NCBI GenBank assembly: GCA_002309015.1
Contig: DBWM01000035.1
Span: forward strand, 243-33,863
DNA from: Myxococcales bacterium UBA1238
GTDB taxonomy: Bacteria > Myxococcota_A > Bradymonadia > UBA7976 > UBA1532
Direction of reading: 5' to 3'
DNA: 33,621 nucleotides
Shown: positions 15,371 to 23,596 of the stretch, one piece after another
How the letters are laid out: each line of letters starts with the position of its first letter
Numbering within the stretch: the stretch's first letter is position 1
Translations under genes and position numbers: made by a program
The notes under the pieces: generated by a model
The model's input: only the letters and a program-made list of their open reading frames with translations
Database searches by the model: none
What the model was told of the DNA's origin: nothing

Positions 15371-18300
15371 ATGGAATTCCCACAACAATTCGGTAAATAC
15401 ACGCTCTTAAAGCGCATCGCCACCGGCGGAATGGCCGAGGTTTTTCTGGCAAAGCAGAGGGGCCTGGGCGGCTTTGAAAAGGAAGTCGCTATCAAGCGCC
15501 TTCTGGCGCACCACGCAAAGAATGCCGAACTCGTGGCCATGTTCCTCGACGAGGCGCACATCGCCGCTCAGCTGACGCATGTCAACATCGCGCAAATTTA
15601 CGATTTTGGTTGTGAAAACAACCAATATTACATCGCCATGGAATATGTGCGGGGCGTCGATCTCTGCACCCTCTGCACCCAAAGCATTCAAAGCGGTAAC
15701 TTTTTGCCCTTAAACCACGCTGTCCGCATTATGGCCGACATTTGCGGTGCGCTCGAATACGCGCATCACGCCAACAACAGCGATGGAATACCGATGGGCA
15801 TCGTTCACCGCGACATCTCGCCCACTAACATTTTGCTCGGCTTCGATGGTTGCGCCAAGCTCGTCGATTTCGGAATTGCCAAAGCCGAAGACAAAGCGAT
15901 CACCACGCAATTCGGTGAGGTCAAAGGCAAGTACGGGTACATGTCGCCTGAACAGGCTGCGGGCGAAGAAGTGGATGCGCGAACCGATCTCTTTGCGGTG
16001 GGCATCAACCTTTACGAGATCACGCTGGGGCGCCGTCTGTTTTCGGCCGATTCCGAGGCGGAAGCGTTTAAAGCGATTCAGAAATGCGACATCCCGAAGC
16101 CGCGAAGCATCGATCCCCGTTTTCCTGAGGGACTTGAGCGCATCATTTTGAAGGCTTTGGCTCGCGAACCGGGGGAGCGCTATCAGACAGCGGGTAAGTT
16201 CCAGATGGATTTGGAAGAGTTCCTGGCTCAATCGGGACTCCGATCCACCACGGGCATGCTCGCGAGTTACATGCGCAATCTCTTTAAAGAGAAATTGGCG
16301 CAGGAAGAAGAAGAAAAGAAGCTGCTCGCTCAGATGTCGGCGTCCTCGCGTCCGGTTTACAGCTCTACTCTTAAGGCTGCGGCGCAGAAGGGTTCAGGTG
16401 TGAAGCTTCCGGGTTCAGGTTCGGGCTTAAAGCTGCCCGGATTAACGCCGGGGCTGAAGGCGACGTCATTAAAGACGAGCACGGGAACCAGTTCGCTGAA
16501 ACTTGGAACCAATCCGCCTGCATTTAAGATCCCCACTTTAACGCCTAAATATAAGACGCAAAAACCCGAAGCCGAAGCGCCAGCCGAAGAATCTGAAGCT
16601 TCGAAAGCCAAGCCCGTTTCTTTGTCATCAAAGCCTGAGGCTCCCAGGCCGAACCCCGTTTCTTTGTCATCAAAGCCAGAGGCTCCCAGGCCGAACCCCG
16701 TTTCTTTGTCATCAAAGCCTGAGGCTCCCAAACTAAAGCCCGTCTCTTTGACTGCAAAGCCTACGGGTCCAAATTCAAAGCCCGTCTCTTTAACTGCAAA
16801 GCCTACGGGTCCAAATTCAAAGTCCGAGACTCCCAAACCAGAGCCCGAAGCTCAAAAAGCAGAGCAGCTTGTTTCCGATTCCGAGGCCACAGAAGCTCAG
16901 AATCAGCAGACTGCTTCAAATTCAGAGTCTATCGAAGAGCAGGCTCAGCAGGTTGCTTCAAATACAGAGCCCAACGAATCTCAGGCCGAGCAAGCTGCTT
17001 CAGATTCAGAGTCAAGCGAGCCACAGGCTGAGCAGGAAGTTGCCGTTGAAGAGGCGCAGGTTTTGGAGCCTGAGTCCATCCAATCGGCTTCAGACATAGA
17101 TGACGTAATTCCAGATGAAGACATTGCGGATGAGGAGCCGGAGCCATCGGAACCTCAGAGGCATGTTGCGCCTGCAATCTCAGACAATCCGCATGCGAAG
17201 CCGATCGCTGCGCCTGAAATCGTCGAGCTTGAGGATGAAGCAGCGGATGCTGCCGCAGAAGCTGTGGTTCAGGTAAAAACCAACACGCCGCCTGCGCTTC
17301 CGGACGTCATTCAGCAATCGAGCGTCAATCTGCAAGCCCGGCCGGCGCCGACCGATGTCTGGTCGATCAACGCCATGGCGCCCACAAAGGTGTCGCATCA
17401 AAAACCCAAGACAGATCATCAGGATTGGAAGGTTCCCAACCAAGCCTCTCAGGATTGGATTGATTTTGACGATATGGATGAGAAAAAAACGCATTCCAAA
17501 GCTGGTTTATGGGTGTTGCTGATTCTGCTTGCGGCAGGCGCGGGCATCTTTTTCCTGCTCCGTGGCGGAAAAGAGGTGGGCGATAAACCCGATTTTTACG
17601 TCCCTGGTTACAATCTGACGGGCGACGTTAAGGCACCAGAGCCCGAGCGTCTGCCAACCGTTGCGCTTCAAATCCATTCAGAGCCAGAGGGGGCGACCAT
17701 CATCTGGAACGGTCAGCATGTAGAGGCTTTGACGCCCACAACGATTCAGGCCTTTGCCAATCAGCAGGGTCAGCTTCGTCTTTTGAAAGCGGGTTACTTG
17801 CCCAGCGAACAGAGCGTCTCGATTGGGGCAACGGAGCAAACCGTCAATGCAACCTTAAAGCAGGGAACGCCAGCCACGGCGAAGCTGAAGATCGAAAGCG
17901 AGCCTGAAGGCGCAACGGTCTTTATCGATGGCATAGAGCGAGGCAAAACACCTTTACCGCTCACCGATGTGATGACGGGCAACTTCGTTCACATTCGGCT
18001 TGAGAAGCCTGGATTTTTGCCGCGCAACGCGAACTATATGCTGAAAGAGGGTGACGATCGCACGGTCATCTATCGCCTGCTTGAAGACAACCCTGACGCA
18101 CCGAAGGTTCGGAACGCCATCGTGATGGTGGACGCTGAGCCCATTGGCGCAGAGATCCATTCCCGCAACGTCGAGGGTAACTTTGTAAGCCAGGGCAAGG
18201 CCAATAACATCAGCATCTCTATCAATACACCGATCAACCAGCCCATTTACCTGCGCGCTTCTGCCCCGAACAGACCTCAGGTCTTCTATGCTCTGGACGT

Positions 18301-18580
18301 GCGTGACGTTTACAACAACGTGCATCTGCGGATGGAAGAGCCCAAAAAGTTTACCGGACAGTTCAGCCTTGCAGGCGTAAAAGACATTACGGTTTACGTA
18401 GGCCCCGAGGAGCTCGGTAAAACGCCGTTAAAGGATATTAAACTGGAAGCGGGCACACATCCCATCGTTCTGGTCGACGAATCGACCGGTCAGCGCTTTG
18501 ACTCCAACATCACCGTTGAACAGGACAAGCATTTAAAGCTCAAGGTCATTCGCGACAAAAACGGACTTGGCATCCGCTGA
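15371..18580 (+). CDS. Membrane Ser/Thr protein kinase with C-terminal PEGA domains
   Basis: This is a 1069-residue transmembrane Hanks-type kinase. The kinase domain spans about residues 8-285: Gly-rich loop IATGGMAEVF, VAIK with Lys42, HRD at 146-148 with Asp148 and Asn153, DFG at 166-168 and MSPEQ at 191-195. All catalytic residues are present. Residues about 320-700 are a long linker with two kinds of 14-residue tandem repeat (Pro/Lys/Ser-rich, then Ser/Glu/Gln-rich). A single transmembrane helix lies at about 711-732 (AGLWVLLILLAAGAGIFFLL). Two PEGA-type domains follow in the periplasm (IHSEPEGATIIWNG near 765, IESEPEGATVFIDG near 840), and the end may hold a third, diverged one. Such kinases relay cell-surface cues to cytoplasmic phosphosignalling. 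The ribosome site is weak. It sits 95 bases after the amylase gene, so it may be in the same transcript. Confidence 0.95.
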   Translation: MEFPQQFGKYTLLKRIATGGMAEVFLAKQRGLGGFEKEVAIKRLLAHHAKNAELVAMFLDEAHIAAQLTHVNIAQIYDFGCENNQYYIAMEYVRGVDLCTLCTQSIQSGNFLPLNHAVRIMADICGALEYAHHANNSDGIPMGIVHRDISPTNILLGFDGCAKLVDFGIAKAEDKAITTQFGEVKGKYGYMSPEQAAGEEVDARTDLFAVGINLYEITLGRRLFSADSEAEAFKAIQKCDIPKPRSIDPRFPEGLERIILKALAREPGERYQTAGKFQMDLEEFLAQSGLRSTTGMLASYMRNLFKEKLAQEEEEKKLLAQMSASSRPVYSSTLKAAAQKGSGVKLPGSGSGLKLPGLTPGLKATSLKTSTGTSSLKLGTNPPAFKIPTLTPKYKTQKPEAEAPAEESEASKAKPVSLSSKPEAPRPNPVSLSSKPEAPRPNPVSLSSKPEAPKLKPVSLTAKPTGPNSKPVSLTAKPTGPNSKSETPKPEPEAQKAEQLVSDSEATEAQNQQTASNSESIEEQAQQVASNTEPNESQAEQAASDSESSEPQAEQEVAVEEAQVLEPESIQSASDIDDVIPDEDIADEEPEPSEPQRHVAPAISDNPHAKPIAAPEIVELEDEAADAAAEAVVQVKTNTPPALPDVIQQSSVNLQARPAPTDVWSINAMAPTKVSHQKPKTDHQDWKVPNQASQDWIDFDDMDEKKTHSKAGLWVLLILLAAGAGIFFLLRGGKEVGDKPDFYVPGYNLTGDVKAPEPERLPTVALQIHSEPEGATIIWNGQHVEALTPTTIQAFANQQGQLRLLKAGYLPSEQSVSIGATEQTVNATLKQGTPATAKLKIESEPEGATVFIDGIERGKTPLPLTDVMTGNFVHIRLEKPGFLPRNANYMLKEGDDRTVIYRLLEDNPDAPKVRNAIVMVDAEPIGAEIHSRNVEGNFVSQGKANNISISINTPINQPIYLRASAPNRPQVFYALDVRDVYNNVHLRMEEPKKFTGQFSLAGVKDITVYVGPEELGKTPLKDIKLEAGTHPIVLVDESTGQRFDSNITVEQDKHLKLKVIRDKNGLGIR
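16571..17035 (+). repeat. 42-bp tandem repeats in the kinase linker (two sequence types in one phase)
   Basis: Five clear units start at 16613, 16655, 16697, 16739 and 16781 and encode PVSLSSKPEAPRPN or PVSLTAKPTGPNSK. A decayed unit is at 16823. Four units of unrelated sequence then start at 16868, 16910, 16952 and 16994 and encode ASNSESIEEQAQQV-like peptides. The period is 42 bp throughout, with one extra codon at the junction. The linker is probably disordered. Confidence 0.9.
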
Positions 18581-18645
18581 TCGCATCTTAAGCCTGCCCT
18601 TCCCCTGCAATCCCCTCTTCCCCCAAATCACAACAGACAGCAGGC

Positions 18646-18672
18646 AAAAAAAAGGGCGCCCGAAAGCGCCCT
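18646..18672 (-). terminator. Rho-independent terminator of the minus-strand lipoprotein gene
   Basis: On the minus strand, AGGGCGC and GCGCCCT form a 7-bp GC-rich stem with a six-base loop, followed by eight T. It lies 11 bases after the stop of the gene at 18684-20432. The plus-strand kinase gene ends at 18580, but no T tract follows the hairpin in that direction. Confidence 0.88.
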
Positions 18673-18683
18673 AAGCCTTGCGC

Positions 18684-20432
18684 TTATAAAGAGCCTTTAA
18701 ACTTCTCGAAAATTTCTCCGCCCTTTTGCAAAATCTCCACCGGCAGATCGAGCGCGAAGACCAGCGATTGATTTTCGGTCCCGAGACTCAGCGTCAGACC
18801 AGACTTGCATTCGATGCCCTTCACGTAGGGCTCAAGCGGATTCTGGCCGCCCATCTTGATGGCATGGATGAGCAAAACCGGATTGATCGACGTAATAAAG
18901 AAGGGCGAAGGCGCTGCAAACTGGAACGCGCGCTTGACGATGGGAGCCTGGGAGAGGTTCTGTTCCAGCGGCGCCGATAACAATTTCTCGATGCGCTTCG
19001 CAGCCAAAGTGGAATCCTGACCTTCACCGTAAGCGATGGCCCCAAGTTCATTGTTGAACGATAAAAAGACGTGGGATTCCGTTGGAATGCTCACCCCGGG
19101 GAATAATCCGGGCGTCTTTGTGGTCAAAGCGGCAATCGCGCGCTCGCCCTGCTTTGCAACTTCAGGATTAAACGAGAGCGTCACTCCCAATTTTTCCTGC
19201 GCCGCTTTGATGGCCGAATCTTCGATTAACTTTGGAATCCCTCCCTGCGCTTCTTTTAATTTGGCTGCATCGCGAACACCGAACAAGGCTGCAAATTCCA
19301 AGCCCTGCTCTTCGGGAATACCCGCAAAGACTGCGCTCGAACTGACGCCCGCTGCGATCGCATCGAACAGAGGTCGCGATAACGTCTGCAGGCCTGCCCC
19401 ATCGTCGCCCAGCTGCGGCAAAATGTAACGGTTGAATTGCTCAAAGGCGGAGTCTGCAAACTTTTGCATGCTTAAATCTGCCCCAACCCAGAACGGCGCA
19501 TCGGCCGGCAAATGGGTCAGTTGCGATTGAAGCGCGGATCCCTCGGGCTTTAAGAGCCCCACTGTCTTTGCCAACTCGGTGCCCCCCTTGGGCGTAGCCC
19601 TGGCCTTCAGCTGCAAACCATCGTCGTCTGCGCGCAAAGTGAACTGAAGCTCATCACCCTCAAGCAGCACCTGCTCCGCAACGCGAAGAACCACCTGCAT
19701 ATCGATGTTCGCCGCAGGCCCAACGCGCTTTTGAATCGAGCGAATGGACGACTTAAACCGCGCGAGCGCCCCCTCCGGCTTTCCATCGTAAAGCTTTAAA
19801 ACATGGTCGAGGCGCAATGTAAAATGGCCCAGATCGCTCTGCGGAAGCTTTAACAGCGCTTCCAAAAAGGGCTTCACCTCTGCAAAAAGCGGCGCTTCCC
19901 TTGTCATCACCACATACCCGGGCATGAAGTTCACATAGACGGGCGTCTTTGCGGAAGCATTCTTGAGGTAAGAGTAAGCGTTGCCCTGATCCTGCTGCTT
20001 CAGCTCGTTCGAAGGCAAAGCCTGCACCAGCGCCTCTTCGCCGGTAATGCCCACCACCACGACCGATGGATTGCGATATTTCTTGGCATCCGCCAGCACA
20101 AAATACACCGGCTTCTTCACATCCAGCGATGATGAGGTCTTCAGCGAAGCGGTCCCTTGAAAGATCGCCTTCGCCATCTCAATGAACGGCATATTCATCG
20201 GCATCGCTTTGTTCGCCATGGTCTGAAGCGAATTGAGCGCTGTCTCCAAAGTGAGCGTGCCTCCGAAAGCGATCACCGACTCTGGCACCTGCAAAGTTTG
20301 AAGCGCTTGCGCCGCAGCCTCGGGCTTAACGATGGGTGGTGCCGGGGGCGCTTTTTCAACCTCCGGCTTCGACTGACAACCCAAAGCGATTGCAGCCACA
20401 GCGGCACATAAAAACTTTGCCTGACGTTTCAT
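18684..20432 (-). CDS. Large lipoprotein of unknown function
   Basis: This is a 582-residue predicted lipoprotein. The start at 20432 is chosen for its signal MKRQAKFLCAAVAAIALGC (lipobox ALGC, Cys19) and AAAGG 8 bases upstream; longer readings bury the signal. After a Pro-rich linker (VEKAPPAPPIVKPE), the protein has alternating helices and strands with phrases such as VIAFGGTLTLETALN, PVYFVLADAKKYRNP, YVVMTREAPLFAEVKPFLE and THLPADAPFWVGADLS. These recall DUF3352-like bacterial surface lipoproteins, but I cannot assign a family firmly. It is transcribed alone, divergent from the outer-membrane protein gene at 20595, and ends at a strong terminator. Confidence 0.8.
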   Translation of the reverse strand: MKRQAKFLCAAVAAIALGCQSKPEVEKAPPAPPIVKPEAAAQALQTLQVPESVIAFGGTLTLETALNSLQTMANKAMPMNMPFIEMAKAIFQGTASLKTSSSLDVKKPVYFVLADAKKYRNPSVVVVGITGEEALVQALPSNELKQQDQGNAYSYLKNASAKTPVYVNFMPGYVVMTREAPLFAEVKPFLEALLKLPQSDLGHFTLRLDHVLKLYDGKPEGALARFKSSIRSIQKRVGPAANIDMQVVLRVAEQVLLEGDELQFTLRADDDGLQLKARATPKGGTELAKTVGLLKPEGSALQSQLTHLPADAPFWVGADLSMQKFADSAFEQFNRYILPQLGDDGAGLQTLSRPLFDAIAAGVSSSAVFAGIPEEQGLEFAALFGVRDAAKLKEAQGGIPKLIEDSAIKAAQEKLGVTLSFNPEVAKQGERAIAALTTKTPGLFPGVSIPTESHVFLSFNNELGAIAYGEGQDSTLAAKRIEKLLSAPLEQNLSQAPIVKRAFQFAAPSPFFITSINPVLLIHAIKMGGQNPLEPYVKGIECKSGLTLSLGTENQSLVFALDLPVEILQKGGEIFEKFKGSL

Positions 20433-20521
20433 CACAAAACCTTTCCCGCGCTTCTGCGCGCCATCATTTTCGAAATGCCCCAATGGATTGCTGAGAACGG
20501 CTCTCTTTTTCACACAATTTC

Positions 20522-20551
20522 TTGACAAGAGAAAACAAAATCTGCTATCTC
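20522..20551 (+). promoter_or_regulatory. Candidate sigma-70-type promoter for the outer-membrane protein operon
   Basis: A perfect -35 TTGACA (20522-20527) is followed 18 bases later by TATCTC (20546-20551), preceded by TG one base before it as in an extended -10. The region is AT-rich and lies in the 162-base divergent gap, 43 bases ahead of the TTG start at 20595. The -10 match is only partial. Confidence 0.45.
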
Positions 20552-20594
20552 GCGATGATTATTTCAATTTTCTGCTGTTCAAAAGGATCTCATC

Positions 20595-21326
20595 TTGCAT
20601 ACTCACAAAATTGCGTCATTCTTCGCCGTCCTTCCTGCTCTTTGCTTAGCCCTCTCCGCTCAAAATGCACAGGCCGAAGTTGAACCGATGAGCCTTGAAC
20701 TCTCGGTTTTTGGCGGTGGTTTTGAAGGCGATGCCGTCGTCGACGCCGGTCCCACCGTGGGCGCCCGCGTGACTTATTCTTTCTTAAAACTGGTGGGCGC
20801 CGAGCTCAGCTACAACCTGGTGTTTACCGAACATACCGAACGCAAGGGCGAATTTGAAACCGAAAAGCATTCCGAAGACAAGCTTTTGCACCATATCGCC
20901 CTGGGCGGCGTCTTAAACCTGGCCGACTGCGCAGTCACGCCCTTTTTAACCGGCGGCGTCGGCATGGTTTATATGGACGATGTCGATTTTGCCTGGCATC
21001 TGGGCATGGGCGTCCGCTATTTCCTCAACGATTTCATCGGCTTCAGAGCAGATCTGCAAGGGATTTTCTCGCCTGGCGCTCCCGCCGAAGACGACTTTGC
21101 GCATTTTACCCTGAGCGCCGGCATCGTAGGCCGCTTTGGCGTCACCAAGAGCTACGAGAACTTCGATCTCTCGGTCAATATGGACGAGACCACAGCAACC
21201 GCTGCGCCCGCTGCGCCTGATTCCGCTGCGCCCGCTGCTCCCGCTGCTCCTGCTGCTCCTGCTGCGCCCGCTGCTCCTGATTCCGCAGCGCCTGTAACCG
21301 CCCCCGCATCCGAACCGGCCCCCTGA
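20595..21326 (+). CDS. Outer-membrane beta-barrel protein with Ala/Pro-rich tail
   Basis: This is a 243-residue exported protein. The TTG start at 20595 is used because AGGA lies 8 bases upstream and the signal peptide (MHTHKIASFFAVLPALCLALSAQNAQA) begins there. The mature part, about 28-195, has the small OmpA/OmpW-like barrel pattern: MSLELSVFGGGFEGD, GPTVGARVTYSFLKLVGAEL, LLHHIALGGVLNLAD, VTPFLTGGVGMVYMDD, WHLGMGVRYFLND. The C-terminal 40 residues are Ala-Ala-Pro repeats encoded by 9-bp repeats near 21200-21290, perhaps spanning the periplasm or peptidoglycan. It is the first gene of the plus-strand run that continues with the transglycosylase 18 bases later. Confidence 0.85.
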   Translation: MHTHKIASFFAVLPALCLALSAQNAQAEVEPMSLELSVFGGGFEGDAVVDAGPTVGARVTYSFLKLVGAELSYNLVFTEHTERKGEFETEKHSEDKLLHHIALGGVLNLADCAVTPFLTGGVGMVYMDDVDFAWHLGMGVRYFLNDFIGFRADLQGIFSPGAPAEDDFAHFTLSAGIVGRFGVTKSYENFDLSVNMDETTATAAPAAPDSAAPAAPAAPAAPAAPAAPDSAAPVTAPASEPAP

Positions 21327-21344
21327 TCGGCGCCACTGCCCGCC

Positions 21345-23567
21345 GTGATCACCGTCACCACATTTTATCGCCAGGAACCCCCAAAACGCTCCTGGCTGCC
21401 CAAACTGCTGGGATGGGGGCTCCTCGCCCTCCTCGCCCTCACCTGCGTTGCGTCCTGCGGTTTTATCGCCTGGCGCAGCCTCTATCGCACCGCCATCACC
21501 GAGCGCGCCCTCGCTTTCAGCCAAAAAAAAGGCATCGATCTTCGGATCAGCTTCGTGGACGCGATGACGCCCGGCGAGATCACCCTGCAGGGCGTTCACG
21601 TCACCCCCAACCCCCGGGCAACGGTTTCTGCGGTCCTGCCCAAAACCGACGTCTCGCTCGATCTCGACGCGCTGCAAGAGGGCGAATCGCCCTTAAACAG
21701 CATTCGCAAAGTCAAACTCTCGCAACCGCTCATCCATGTCACCAGCGATGGCACGCCCAAAGGACTCTTAAACGCCCTCAAAGCCGCCATGCCCCAAAGC
21801 GAAGCCTCAGAGCCCAAACGCGACGCGCCCCCAAAACAGCGGCGCATTCCCCGCATTCAAATCGAGCAGGGCCGCGTGATCGATCACGGCGGATTCCTGC
21901 AACTCCATTCGCTGGAATTCGTTTTGGAGCGAGGGCAATACGAGGGCTCGTTCTATCTGAGCCAGCCCGACATGGGCCCCTGCCAGTTTACGGGCAATTT
22001 TGAGCAAATTGAGCTGAGCTGCGAGCGCGCCTTCGACTGGGATCTGCCGAACGATTACCGGTTCTCGGCCGGCGTCGTGGAATTCAGGCGAACGCCCATC
22101 CCCTCCGTCCGCATCCCCAAAGCCCACATCAAAACACAACATACTGAAAATAAAAGCTTTTTGAGCGAGCTCTCGGCCGACATCAAGGTCACCCTGGAGC
22201 GCATCGAAGGCCGCTGGCCCATCGAACTCAAGCTCGCGTTTCCGGGCGGCGGGCAGATCGAAATCGCGGGCGAAGCCGACGAATCCGGATTCTCGCTCTC
22301 GTTTGACGTCACCCAGCTCGACTTAAGCGGGCTCAGTCCCTCGATGCAGGGCAACTTTACGGGCTCGCTCTCGGTCAAAGCCGATCGCAACGAGCGCACC
22401 GCGCGCATCAAACCCCGGGGACGCCTGCACGATCTGGTGGTGGAGCATCCCGCATTGAGCGATCAGCCGATCGGCCCCTTCGAGCTCGCCGTCAAAGGCG
22501 ACATCTTCATGGCGTTCCCCCAAAGCGACTGGCGCAAACTCAAGATCGACATCACCAACGGCAGGGTCGAGCTCGGCGATATTCCCTTCGAAGGCGAATT
22601 CCATCTCGACAACACCGGCGATTTTGCGCAGCTGCAGGCCAACGTCCTCACTCCGCGCGTCACCGGCGATGCGGTCACCGATGCGATCCCCAAAGGCCTG
22701 CTGCCCAACCTGCAACCCCTCCATTTTGAAGGCGCCACGCAGTTTTCGGCCGAAGTCGCCATCGACATGAGCAATCTGCCCGCCACCAAACTCGACGCCA
22801 GCATCGATCTCAAGCGCTTCAAGCTGCAAAGCTATAACCCGAGCATCGATCTGATGAGCCTGCGCAGCCAGTTTGAGACCCATTTTGAGATGCCCGACGA
22901 GACCGTCATCGTTCGCGAGCAGGGCCCCGATACCGACCGCTGGGTGCCCCTGGATCGCATCCCTCCGCTTTTCCCGCAGGCGATCACCGCTCAGGAAGAC
23001 GGCGGTTTTTATCGCCATAAGGGCGTCAGCATGCTGCATCTGCGGGGATCGCTCATCCGCAACCTGGAGCGAGGCAGCTTTGCCCGGGGCGGCTCTACGC
23101 TCACCATGCAGCTCGCCCGAAACCTGTTCTTAAACCGGCGCAAAACTCTGGGGCGCAAGCTCGAAGAGCTGATCGTAACCTGGCTTTTGGAGCAGTCGTT
23201 TTCGAAGGACGAGCTCATCGAACTCTATATGAACGTGGTGGAATTCGGTCCCGGGATCTTTGGCATCGGCGATGCGGCGGAACATTACTTTGGACGCGCA
23301 CCGATGGATCTCACGCCGCCTCAGATCGCCTTCCTGGTCCGGCTGCTGCCCTCTCCACGGGCATTCTACGATCAATTCGAAAAGAAGAAGCTCTCCAAGC
23401 ACTATAAGCGTTATATCGAGCGTCTCTTGAAGCTCTGCCAAAGCCGTGGTTATCTTTCACAGGATGCGGTGTTTGAGATCGATACGGAGCATTTTTTTGA
23501 TCCGCCGGCCGATCCGCCTATCTTTGAGGAACCGGCAACCGTTGAGGAACCGGCATCCGTTGAGTAA
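21345..23567 (+). CDS. GT51 peptidoglycan transglycosylase fused to an AsmA-like periplasmic region
   Basis: This 740-residue protein probably polymerises lipid II into glycan strands. GTG 21345 gives a cytoplasmic stub, then one transmembrane helix (about 20-42, LLGWGLLALLALTCVASCGF). Residues about 45-520 are beta-rich and AsmA/DUF748-like (ITLQGVHVTPNPRATVSAVL, VKLSQPLIHVTSDGTPKGL). The C-terminal GT51 domain, about 535-700, has the signature AQEDGGFYRHKG (catalytic Glu551), GGSTLTMQLARNLFL and YMNVVEFGPGIFGIGDAAEHYFG. No transpeptidase domain follows, so this resembles a monofunctional MtgA with a very large N-terminal extension. No clear ribosome site is seen; coupling with the upstream gene is possible. 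A Glu/Pro-rich tail (EEPATVEEPASVE) ends the protein. Confidence 0.9.
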   Translation: MITVTTFYRQEPPKRSWLPKLLGWGLLALLALTCVASCGFIAWRSLYRTAITERALAFSQKKGIDLRISFVDAMTPGEITLQGVHVTPNPRATVSAVLPKTDVSLDLDALQEGESPLNSIRKVKLSQPLIHVTSDGTPKGLLNALKAAMPQSEASEPKRDAPPKQRRIPRIQIEQGRVIDHGGFLQLHSLEFVLERGQYEGSFYLSQPDMGPCQFTGNFEQIELSCERAFDWDLPNDYRFSAGVVEFRRTPIPSVRIPKAHIKTQHTENKSFLSELSADIKVTLERIEGRWPIELKLAFPGGGQIEIAGEADESGFSLSFDVTQLDLSGLSPSMQGNFTGSLSVKADRNERTARIKPRGRLHDLVVEHPALSDQPIGPFELAVKGDIFMAFPQSDWRKLKIDITNGRVELGDIPFEGEFHLDNTGDFAQLQANVLTPRVTGDAVTDAIPKGLLPNLQPLHFEGATQFSAEVAIDMSNLPATKLDASIDLKRFKLQSYNPSIDLMSLRSQFETHFEMPDETVIVREQGPDTDRWVPLDRIPPLFPQAITAQEDGGFYRHKGVSMLHLRGSLIRNLERGSFARGGSTLTMQLARNLFLNRRKTLGRKLEELIVTWLLEQSFSKDELIELYMNVVEFGPGIFGIGDAAEHYFGRAPMDLTPPQIAFLVRLLPSPRAFYDQFEKKKLSKHYKRYIERLLKLCQSRGYLSQDAVFEIDTEHFFDPPADPPIFEEPATVEEPASVE

Positions 23568-23596
23568 CCGGCAACGCAGACCAGAGAGGTCGTGTT

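Noticed and set aside
18646..18672. Bidirectional terminator also serving the kinase gene
   Set aside because: On the plus strand the hairpin is followed by TAAGCC and not a T tract, so only minus-strand termination is supported.
22323..23039. Minus-strand frame of 238 codons within the transglycosylase gene
   Set aside because: It is antisense to a gene with verified GT51 motifs and lacks any family signature.
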